Under the pieces are notes generated by a model. That model saw only the letters and a program-made list of their open reading frames with translations. It searched no databases and had not been told where the DNA came from. The position numbers and the translations under genes are program-made. Positions 12,594 to 25,400 of a stretch of DNA of 64,000 bases are shown piece by piece. The stretch comes from Vanilla planifolia (taxonomy: Eukaryota > Streptophyta > Magnoliopsida > Asparagales > Orchidaceae), in assembly GCA_023846275.1 (NCBI GenBank), contig CM043865.1:9350068-9414067 (forward strand), read 5' to 3'. Every line of letters begins with the position of its first letter. Position 1 is the first letter of the stretch.

Positions 12594-13471
12594 ACACAGT
12601 CGACACATTTGGTAACACTGTCCTTAATTGAGGCACACGGGTACTGGGCAACAAATACCAATGGTTTCAATACGGTAACTAATTGCCAGGCGAAGCTTTC
12701 TAATATTCAATCAGTGCATTGATGAAATATTGGAAAATCACCTATCCATGCATTAGTATGCAAATAAGGTACTATTTCAACTAAGGCTCGTAGGACATTT
12801 AGTTTAAATTATAAAAGAATAATAATATCAATAGAATTTTAAAGGTGCCAAATTTTTGCACGTTAGCACAACTATTTTAAGCTCATTGTAGGTAAAAACA
12901 TATATAAAAATACTCTAGAACTATTTATCTCTAAAATGAAAGGTCAAAAGAATAAGATAGAACAGGGCAGATTTTATTTAAACGTATACTTCGAATACCT
13001 ACAAATTGGTTAAAATTTAAACAAACTAATATACAGCTAATCTTTATCCAAACAATTTTCTTTGGCATGATCGATTAAGAAAATTAAAAAAAAAGCCTTC
13101 AAGGAAGTTGCTTTACTGGAAATGACTTTCCTTTGCAGATCATTAGATATTTCATTTGCCATAATACTTGCTTTACGCAATAACAATAGGACTAAACACT
13201 TTATGCAGTTTACTATTTAGAAACATCAGTACATGGATGGTTAATGTAAACTGGCGAGAAAAGAGCAGAGTCGCTAGCCCGCTTAATTCCTGAACAGAGG
13301 AATGATAAAAAAGCATTTACATCGCAAAATTTAGTACTTACCAAAATAATAACTTATCGGGTCTCCATTAAACCTCCAAATAGTGTTCTCATTCCTGCAC
13401 ATAACAGGGAAGATCAATATTGCAACCAAATAGATTGCTCACAAATACACGCCAACCTTCGTCAAAACAAT
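12594..13471. other. Intergenic region between convergent genes
   Basis: It separates the 3' ends of XBAT31 (+) and the pectin acetylesterase gene (-) by just under 1 kb. No coding signal was seen; it presumably holds both 3' untranslated regions. Confidence 0.6.
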
Positions 13472-16400
13472 TCAGATGAATTCCATATGAAAACATGTGG
13501 GGTTGCACGGATATGGGCAATCAACTTCTTTTACGTCCCGATTCTCAAAAAACCAGTCTCCAACTGCCTCTGCAATAGTCTGCTTAACAAAAATAAAAAT
13601 AAATAAATAAAACTCCTTTAATATGTTGTACATATCTACAAGCAGTGATTAAAAAAAAAGGTTCGACAACATAACATTAAAAAACAAAATTAAACAAACT
13701 AAAAAGTTTTTTCAAATTTAACAATTTAAAATAAGGACTCACAAATCTACAAGATTATATTGTTCATCCATTGAAAACAATTCTTGGTACAAAGGAGAAC
13801 ATATTTGTGGACTAGCTTTGGTTCCCTGCATGGCCCATAGAAAATTCGACTACTTTATCAACAGGATTTTAGTGGCGCACGACGCATTTTATACTGCAAA
13901 ACACTACTGGAAATCATAAGCACCTTTTACTAAAAAACTACCTTGAAATAACAATGGTTTTTTTTTTTTTTTTTTTCCACCTAAGAGATATCCTAGCTTA
14001 ATCTCCTATAAAACTTTTGCAGAATACCACGCATTCCTTGAGAAATTAGCCGCAACATGTAGTTATTTCTTTCCATTTGTATGTAGATTTGCCATGTGTT
14101 CAAAGGTTGCTCTGCCCCCACCAAATACTAACTAAAAAGGAAGATCACAGGATGATGTTGGAATCACTTGAATTTAACTCAAATGAACATTATGAAGTGC
14201 CCATGATGCACTCACAAAATGGAAGTTGAAAAAAAAAAAAGATTACTTCAAGATTTAAGCTTTATTCTGAGATTATATAAATCATTCAAGTGTCGGTTTC
14301 TATGAGGAATAATAGAAATTCCAGACGGTGTACATAAGTACTTGTTACAGGGAACAAATTATCTTTCCAAAACATATAGTAAGAAGTTAGCTAAAAGGAA
14401 AAAAATGATAGTAAGCAACACGGTACAATAACTCTACCTTATTATTTATTCTTGGAGACATTAGCGAGTGCCATGTGATATTACTGATGGTTTGGCAGTG
14501 GATAAAGCATGAGTTGATAAACAATCCAACTTTGCTATTATGCTGAAACTCACTCAAAGCATGAAGCAAGCTTTTCCTAAAACCTAGGAAAATAAACACA
14601 ATGAATCAGATGTGAAAGCCACAGATGCAAAATCAGAATAGCTACAAGCTCATGACCTTGCAAAATTTCAATCTGGTTGGAATTACAGTAACGAATATTC
14701 ATCCTGCATCTTCCCCAATGCCCTTTTAGATCAGATTCCGTAGGCACCAAAATATGCTGAATCTGAAAGTACAGCACAATGGTTATGAAGCATCTTCTTT
14801 CATGAACTCTGCTAACAATCAAACAAAGGGAATAGTATTTTTCAAACTTCACCTGCCAGAAGTCATATGCTGGGTTGAGAATAAAAATTGGGGTTTGGAT
14901 TCTCTTAATAAGTTCATAAGGGAAGAAGCACTGTCACGTAAAACCACAAGAACAAAGAGAGAACTTAAATTCTAAAGTCAGAATTTTGAATTCATCCATC
15001 AAACAGATTTGTAAACAGTATAGCAAACAAAATAAATGAAGGCATACCTGCCATGGCTCTATCATAGTGCTGCAATTATTTGGCAAACTTTTTGTTACAT
15101 CCTGAGATAAATTGCATGTGATTGAACCAAGGAAGAGTAAAGAATCTACAACCGATATTACAATACCAATAAACTACTTGCAACATCCTATGGAATTTTG
15201 TATGGTTTATTATATTAGCACAAAATGTATACCAACCTGGAGATGGATAACTTCATCATAAAAAGCCTTTATGGTGTTTCTACCAGATATATCTTTCCTT
15301 AAAGAAAGCGAGAAGAAGAGACAGAAAATAAATTTAGTCAATTCCAATAAATTGAAACAAGTAAAATTTGTAACAAGCTTTCAAGATCAGCACAAAACAA
15401 AAATCTTACTCGTTGAGGAAAAAACCAGCATCTGCAAGGCATTTGACCTTTGTCTGTGGCAAATGGGCTTGAAAATTGTCACAATGCATGAGGGCAGCAA
15501 GGCCACCAGCAGAACAACCTGTTAGAAAAGCCTGCATACCTACAAATGTATCAGCATCAAGAACTATGACCATATGCATAGAGATAAAAATGAAGATTCT
15601 GAAATCAATATCATTAATCATCACATTTATCAAGCTATTTAGGTTCAATTTATCAGTCCTCCGAATAGTTGTCATGTTGAGTGCTACATCTGGCATCAAA
15701 TCTAACATAAACTTCACGTGGCTTGTTGATTGTAAAAAACAACACATACATATCAAAAAACCTGCAAAGGTTGTAAGACAGCACATCATCATTTTACATG
15801 ATAAAAATACTAAAATAAATCTTCAAAACAAGCAGAATATTCTTTTTAATAATTACAAAGGAAGACCTTGTAAAAGGCTAAAAAATAATGTTCCATGATG
15901 GGTAGCAGAAAACATAAAATTATAAATTTCCTCTATACTGTAGCTCTATCAAAAATGCATAAAAAATCAAGAGAATAACGACATGCTTACTTCCAAGCCC
16001 GTCATTCGTTTGATGAAGTGTTTTTCCAAGCTTGCATTGTATTTCTTGTAAAGGTTCAGAAAATAACAATGTTTGGGAAGTTTCCATCAGCTAGAACTAA
16101 AATTGTCTAAAATTTAGAAAATTTATGATATTAATAAAAAACAAATTTCAAATGCAACAAAAATTGAGAGAAATAAGCTAAAATGGCAAGATTGCAAAAA
16201 CAAATGTATTTAGTGTTAACAGAATGTTAATGGACTTTATATGGTTTTCTACCGTAAAAAAGTGAGAAATCAATAATAATTGTTGACTTTCTATCTTGTT
16301 TGGACTGTTCAAAAGTTGCACCTATTTCTTATTAAGCTACAACATGAATGAAAGGTATCAGAGTATAGAGATAGCAAGTGACACAATGAATTTGTTCTAA

Positions 16401-19400
16401 GCATTAAATTAGGAGAGAGTTTCTGAAGAAGTAATCAAAGCCAAACATGTCCATATCATTACTGTTCTGATTGCAATCTAAAAGAAAAATATAGCACAGT
16501 TAGCCAGCAAAACAGTTCCCACTGTTATTTTTAAGTTATATCTATTTATCTATCTATCGATCTATCAATCTATCTATGTACATATATAGATATATATGGT
16601 GTTGCCAATGATGTTGCTAAAAAAAAATAAGAAAAATTGACCTTCTTTGCCTTTGCAAGTCCCTCTAACTTAAGTTGATCAATAATGGCTTCCCAGACTC
16701 GCTCACCTCTGAAGAAGATTTGTGATCCACTCTACATAACAAATTAAGCATAACAAAGTTAATTTCTTCATTTGAAGCATCTATCTAATAAGCTCATTGG
16801 TGCCAACATCTTTAACCAAAAATCAAGCCAAGTTTCACTGATCTACTCAGAAGTTGTCATACGGTGACTACCTGATTTATATTTTGTACATTTCCCATGA
16901 AAGATGCACCATCACAGTACCTTATCTTGACTCTATTCCAGTTATAAAAATCTGAATGAATGGGAAAACAAAGTTGATCTCCGAATACTCGTTAAACAAT
17001 AAGATAACCGTGATAAGCAAACAAAGCAGAAAGAATCATTTTTAATTCACTTGGAGAAACCAAAGCTAAATTTTGCACAAATGGTGTTAAATATTAAAAA
17101 AACATTAATGAAAAGTAAACTATTTTGTTAAGTATTATTGAAAAATTTTCTTTTGGCTAATACAATATCGATAAATATTTAAAGAATGATTAGTATTATG
17201 AAATGATTATAACAACTTGACTACTTTGTAAAAGATCGAGTATGCAAATTTTTTTAGTATTGTTTTAAAAAGACAAAAATCATTTTTTGCTATCATTTTT
17301 TTATTAAAAAAACATATTTAGAAGTTGCATAGATAAACGCCCAATAATAATTTGAAACAATTTCACATAAAACTAAGTTTACAAATGGTTTACCAAAACT
17401 AAGTGTAAAGCATTTAGATGCTAGAGAATGTAAGGTTATGCCGGGCTTCTAAATAATCAAACATTTCATGTACCATGTACTAATGGAGCAAGCCTATAAA
17501 AAAATAACATCCAGTAAAGAAAAGAAGATAAAATATGTTATAAAGGGCTAGGAATAAAGATGTTATACTAAAGTAAGCCATCTTTTTCCTACAAATTTTT
17601 TTCACTTTTGTTTCTATAATGACCAATCAATTGGAAAATAATCCATACAAAATCTATTATATAAATACTTTTAGACCACTACAACTTGAGATGAATAATC
17701 ATTCTAATTTGTTCTATCAACATGATTGTTTAAAATGCATGTCACATGTACTTAATTATTTTTTCAACATGAACTTTCTTTTGCTTGTTTCCCTTTGAAT
17801 TCCTTTATCTATCTACCCCTCATCCTCTCTTTCTCACTCTAGTTATACTACCTAGATGAGTTTGTACAAATTGTATGAATGGACATTGAGGCTATTGAAT
17901 CTCGTAAAAAATTAGTAGATATAAGAATTGGGTCGTGAAAGGATTAAGGATAAAAAAGGCATCTATTGTACTCTTGGTTATTACACTACTCATTTGATAA
18001 AAATAAAATAATTGTGTTAATTTTATTGATAATCTTCTTAAATGATTTTTAGATCACGCTTTTCAAGAGCAAACAGAGATTAATCAATTGGAGAGTTGAT
18101 TAGGTGTTTCATGGAACAATTTATATGCAAAGACATGTCAAAAAGTGTTGGTGGCTTTGCTCAAAGTTGACTTAAGTTGCAAATCATGGAGTCATTATTT
18201 TCAGCTCTTAACGAAGTAACTACCCATCTAAAGCTTATTATCTACTTGGGTTAGAATTGTTAAATCTATCATTTTATTAATACAGTAAAATTAAGATTGC
18301 ATTATAATATACTTTAACTCAAGCATTTTGTTAAATCAAATCTTGAGTCATTAAGTTGACTAGAACTACATTAAGACGTTTTTAATATTTTTTTCAAATT
18401 GCCATAAGTTCAAGTCGAACCTTTAATTAGGAAAATCCAATTGAAAATTTGTTTAAAACACGTTTAATCATGCCTTGCTATTTATTGCTTAGTAGTCGTA
18501 CAATACGATATCCAATATCATATCCAATGATCAATACTTTGGCTTAAAATCTCAATTGTGGTATAATGTCGTCATAGTATTGTAGGGTACAATGTCTTCA
18601 AATTATTACTATGACCGCTGAATCAACATGTTTGAAGTGTGAATCGGATCGAACAAAATATCGATCTCATACGTGTGTTGTCCGATCTCTAAGAGTAGAG
18701 TGACCACTAAAATCAAATAAGTCCAAAGATTACTTCGCATGAGTATGCCATTTATTTCCTTTCAAAATTCACTTCGTACGATACATATGTTAATCTGTAA
18801 GTGCTATATGTTATACAATATAGAGTTTGTGCAATAATTGTACATTTATGTGAAAATTTTTAAATAAATTATATGTAATATACGATCATTGTATTGTAAT
18901 AATGTGAATCAATCTGTTTTCAACTTTGTTGTCGTACAGTAATTGTATCGTAACAATGTGTTAATATGTTTCTACTATGTTGTCACACAGTCCGAAGTTC
19001 ATGCATCACATTTCAATGACGTATTTGTATAATAAATTTATCATATAAGTACATGAATCATCTCTCGATCTTTTGCGAAAGAATTAGGACGATTTGTTCA
19101 GATGACTAGTATGACCTGTGTTAAAACAAGTAGTTTATATTTTTTTTCGAATTCTTTTTAAAGTGCTATAACGATAGTAACATTGTATCAAGACGTTCCG
19201 ATGTTAAGAATTTTCATTAAAGTACTAGGACAATCAAGTATTACATTAGAACAATCAGTGTTAAAACAGTTCATATATTTTTTCATATTTTTTGTTGCAC
19301 TATTTATTGTAATATTGCAATAGCACATTTTGTTTTTAAGCATTTTTGTAGATATACAAAAACAATTTAAAATTGAACTAATACATCAAGTTCTATATAC

Positions 19401-22400
19401 TTTTCTCACTGTGATACAAATACAACAGTATATATCATAGGAGTACAATTCATTTTTCAATCGAGTTGATCTTAGAAGAATTCATAATTTATGATCACAA
19501 TGTATGACATTCTCGTAATAGCTTAACCTCTTGTGAAAATATGTATCGTACAAGGATGATCTATCAAAAGGAAGAGATTGTTGCGGTATTGATTCCTAGT
19601 CATGATATTTTATTTAATGATAAGAAACCCTAAACATTTTTAATGAATTTGATTTAGTAAATTTTTAGATTCTAAATAACTAATATGTTTATTTATGAGA
19701 AATTAAAAAAGAAACGAAGAAAATATAAGATCCAATGAAAATTCTCTTAGTTAGAGTAAAAGACTACCAAGAGATATATTTTGATATTATTTTTAGATAT
19801 TTTAATTTTATTTTTTGAATGTTAAACTTAATTGGAAGTATTCCTTTAAGAAAAAAAACTAAATTTCATTTCCACCTTGATCCAATCTTAATAATTATTT
19901 GTTTAATATCCTCAAAATTTTTATTGAGCAATAATTAATTTAAGTAAATTAAAAAAAAAATTCTAAATCATCTAAACCCATCCTTTAAAACGAAACCAAT
20001 TAGTCGTTTCTTACAATAATTGGGTCGAGACATGAATCGCAAACCTGTTTGGAATAATTTTGGATCTGGACATTACTCTCCAAATCCACATTTCATTTCA
20101 TAATGTGACTAGCGAGTGACTAAATCCTGAACGAACCAAATGACAATAAACACCGAAATTAGGCTAACTCAATAGCACACAATAATTGTTATAAAGAGAA
20201 ACAAATACACCATGTGGGACTAAAACAATAATTTTTTTTTGCACAGCTAACTCCCGAATTGCGAGTGACATGAGCCATCCGATCATACATTTCATGATCA
20301 AAGCAGTCATCGTACTATCCGATTTCTCAAAATTGCTAATTCCATTAGTCGTCCGATCGTGCAATTTCGCGATCGCATAATCCAAACTTCATGTGCTCTA
20401 AACTTAAATCCTATCATCAAATTGCGATTCAAATCTAACAACCCAAATCAATTTCATATTTCTAGAAAATACTAGTTAAATAGCATTCATTCAATTGCAT
20501 AGTTTTTGCAATTGAACGGTCCTAGAAACTTCCAATCGTCCAACTCCAGCACGATGTCTCTTTTAACCATTATTTTGAGTCGAGCGAACATTCTATTTAA
20601 ATATTAATTTTCAAATTAAATATATGAATATTAAGGACTATAACAACTAATAATATTCTAATAAAAAATAAAATTAAAATACCTAAAATTAAATTCAGAA
20701 TATATCTCTTAGTGTTCTATCACTCCAACCAAGATCTTGATAAGATTTGACATTTACTTTTCTTTAATTTTTGTAATAAACAAACACATAAACTATCTAA
20801 AATATAAAAATTTACTCAACTAAATTCAAAAGAAATATTTAGGATTTGTTGCCATCAAACAAGGTACCATGATTATAGATAAACACCACAACAATCTTTC
20901 ATTTTTAGTGATAACAAAACCTTTAATGAAATTAAGAAAAAATATAAATTATTTATAAAAAGATTATTCAAAAAAACTAAAAATAGTCTCATTATATATT
21001 TGTCATGACTACATTAAGGCTTCTCTTTAATTTATACTTCTATCTTTTAATTTGTTTTTTACATTTTTATTGTCTCATTTTTTTTTGTTATCACTCAAAT
21101 GGGTTTAAAACTACTAAAATCAATCTAAGTTTTGTAAATTGTTTATAAGATAATGATTTTGTGAAAATATCGACAAATTGATCATTAGTAAGCACAAATT
21201 CTAATGAAATATAATTAAATTCAATATGCTCTATTATAAAATGATATTTAATATCTATATATTTTGTTTTAGAATAATTAGTTATATTTTTACATAAATT
21301 TATTGCATTTGAATTATCACAATATATAAGAATTTGTTGCAGTATAACACCATAATCATCAAGTTGTTGATTCATAAGTCTTATGTTACATAACTTATAG
21401 CTACATATTTCAATTCTATAGTAGATAGTACAATACAATTGTGTTTTATTATATAAAATTTAAGAATTTCCTAGAAATTAGTATATTCTATTTGTACTTA
21501 TTCTACCTATTTTACTTGTAAAATTTACATCTAAGAATACTCTTAATTAAAAATTTAGAACATCATTTATATGCAAAAATCCTAATTAACTAGTTCCAAT
21601 TATGTATCTAAATATGTGTTTTATTACTATTAAATGAGATTCCTTTGAACAAATTTAAAACCTAACATATACGTATACAATACAAATTATATCAAGTTTA
21701 CTTGCTATAAGATATAAAAATGAATCAATTAGATATTTATATATTTTAAAATCTACTAAATTTTTTTATCTTTATTTAAATATATATTACTGATTATAGG
21801 TATGTTTTTAAGTTTGACATTTATGAAACTATATTTCTTTAATAATTCTAAAATATATTTAGTTTGAGATATAAAAATTTTATTTTTAATTTGTTTAACT
21901 TGAAGATCTAAAAAGAAATTTAACTCACTCATTAAACTCATTTCAAATTCATTTTTCATTGAATTTGAAAAGTCTTTGCACAAGTCTTCATTATTAACTC
22001 CAAACACTATATCATCTATACATATATTTGATATATAAATTGACATTTTTCTTTGTTACTAATAAATAGTGTGTTATCTATTTTTTTTCTTATAAAATCA
22101 TTTGAAACTAAAATATCACAATCTATTACATCATGTTCTAAGGGCTTACTTAAATTCAAATAAAATTTTATTTAATTTATATATGTGATCTAATTTATCA
22201 TAAATTTTAAATCTTCGAATTGTTCTACATAAACTTTTTTATTTATATAATCATTTAAAAATATACTTTTAATATTCATTTAATAAAGTTTAAAGCTTTT
22301 GTAACAAACATAAACTAACAAAATTTTTATTATCCCAAATCTTGTTATAGGAGCAAATGTTTTTTTAACATTTATACTTTCAATTTAACTACAATCCTTT

Positions 22401-25400
22401 ACAACTAATCTTGTTTTATTCTTTATTATATTTTTATTTTTATTTATTTTGTTTCTAAAGTCCCATTTTATTCTATTTATACTTTTATATAATGATTTTG
22501 AAGTTAATTCTCACACATAATTCTTTTTAATTTGATTTAATATTTCATTCATAACTATTATATAAAATTCATTATTTAAGACATCTAATTCTAACACAAT
22601 CTATAATTCCACCTAACAATTAATTTTGAGGATGATTTTATTAAATTTTAAAATGTTTTAGAAATTATATTTTATTTATCTATTTTTTTCTTATTTTTCT
22701 CGAGTCCTTTAAACTTACTTTTTCAAATCCTCTTTGTCCATCACCTATGTTTACACTATTTTATTTAATTAGAATTAATTTATCAAATACTATAAACATG
22801 AATTCTTCTACTTAATTAATAGTTTTGTTGTAAATTTCATAAACTCTATCACTAAATAAGTATCTTAAGAAGATTCTTTCATTTGATTTTGATTCAAATT
22901 TTAATAATTTTTCTTCTCATTAATGAAAATATAACATCTAAACCCAAATATATTAAATTAATAAAATTTAGTTTTGTATCAAATACTATAAGTCATACAT
23001 TGATTTGTTTAACTTGGGTCTAAAAATATCTTATTTAATTTGGTTTGAATTAATTCATCAAAATTTATATGTATGATTCTTTTACTTGATGATTTTGTTA
23101 TAAACTCTATAAATTCTACCACTAAATAAATATCTTTAAAAAAAATTTTCATCTAATTTTAGATCAAATTTTCCTAATTCTCTCTTCTTGTTATTTAAAA
23201 TATAACATCTATAATCAAATACATGTAAATTAGTAATATTTGGTTTCTTATCAAATACTATTTCATATGCTTATTTGTTTAATTTGAGTCTAAAAAATAT
23301 CCTATTTGAAATATAACAAGTTGTAAGCACAACTTTTGTCCAAAAACTTTTAGGTGTATCATCATTCAACATACTTCTTTATAGATCTAATAAGTTTCTA
23401 TTTTTTTTCTCTCTATTACACTATTTTGTTATGAAGTTTTAGGTGTCGAAAATATATGAAAAATTCTATTTTTATGACATTAGTCAATGAATTTTACATT
23501 TCTAAATTCTCATCTGTTATCATATCTAATAATAATTAAGTTATAATCTAATTCATTTTGTAATTTGATTATCAATATTTGAAATTGTTTGCATTATTCA
23601 TTCTTTTTTCTTAAGAATATGACCTAAATATATATCTAAAAATAACCATCAAATACAACGAATCCATATTTTTTATCTCATAAGCTCATGATATATATAA
23701 GTCCAAACAAATCTATGTAAAAGTTCCAAAAACCTTTTAGAGGTTACATCATGTTTGGTTTTAAAACTTGATTTTGTTGCTTTACTTAAATTACATGATT
23801 TACAAATAAAATTATCTATAAAAATCAATTCAGGTAAGCCTCTTACTAAGTTATGTTTAATCATTTTTCTTATTATATATGTATTAGTATAACAAAATCT
23901 TCTATTTTATAAGTTTGAGTTAATGCAAGGCATTTTATTTGAGAATTGTTTATGGTTTTCAAATCAAGTAAATAAGTATTATTTCTTTAAAGTGTAATAA
24001 TTACATCTCTATTTTTGTTAATTTTATAAATAGTATCACATGAAATATTAAAAACACTATCACAAAGTTGACTTATACTAGGTAAATTATATTTTCAATC
24101 TTAAACAAATTAAACTTTAGTAATTAAAAATATTGAGTTTCCAATGGTACCTATTCTTTTGATAGATTTTTTTAAATTGTCACCAAGCATAGCCTTTTCT
24201 CCATCATAGACCTTTAGTTGGATGAATAACTTGATGTTTCCCGTCATGTGTTTTGAACAACCACTATCTAAAAACCATGTCTTCATCAACTTTGGAAAGA
24301 AAATATGCTTGCACTTAGAAATTAATTTTAGATTTTGGAACCCAAGCCATTTTGGGTTCAACATATTTAAGAGTAGTTAAGCTGCTATTTGCCTTCACTA
24401 CCCATGCATAAATAAAAAATTTTTAATAAATATTATTTCTAAATCATCATTGACTTTTTCCATATTCTCTAGATAAATATTGACTTTCTTTTAATTTGAT
24501 CACAAAGATTTACACATTCGCAATATTTCTCTTTTAATTTCTTATATTTTTTTACACAAATTTTCATACTTTTTGTAAACATAAAGTAATTGTTTAGTTA
24601 ATTTTTTATTTGCATGATTGGAAGGCTAATGAAATTAATGTTTAAAAAAGACAAATGAGACGATAACCATTAGATCGCGAAATTGTGCAATGGGACGACA
24701 ACAGTCACTCCCGCAAATTGGAAATCATTTGCACGAATAAAAACTACATATTTTCGTCCCACATGTATTATATTTGTGTTTATTCACTTATAAAACTTTG
24801 CGATTCTAAGGAAGTAGAATAATGGGATTGGCTTCCTCTGTTTGTTTGGGATTTAATCACCCACGCTACTAGCAACTAAATTAATTGATTTACAGATGCA
24901 AGAGTAATACCCCGATGCAATACAATTCCATCCAAGTTTGGAAGTGATGCCCTAACCTAATTATTGTAGCGAACGGATTCAAAAGTAATGTTCTGGTCCC
25001 AAAGTTTGGTATATAGTTTTAAGATAATGTAACTCAAATAGAATTAAGTTATTTTATTTTATTAATTAATTAATTATTACTGAAACAAAATTTTGAAATA
25101 TAAGAAAAATGATTTTTAAAATGATATGATAATCAAAAATATTGAAAACCTAAATTTTTTTCTAAGATGATTAATTTAAATTTAATTTAATTTTTATAAA
25201 TTATATGAATGGTTTCAATTAAACTTAATATTTTAATAAAAAATAAAATTAAAATCCAAAATTAAAAATATATTACTTAATGATCTGTCACTTTAACTGA
25301 AATCTTCATTGGATCTGACATTTACTCATCTTCTTTAATTTCTTTAATAAATAATCAAATTAACTATCTAAAATCTGAAAATTTACTCAACCAAATTAAT

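Noticed and set aside
15476-15898. 140-codon plus-strand frame
   Set aside because: It is antisense to exon 6 and intron 5 of the pectin acetylesterase gene and has no family resemblance.
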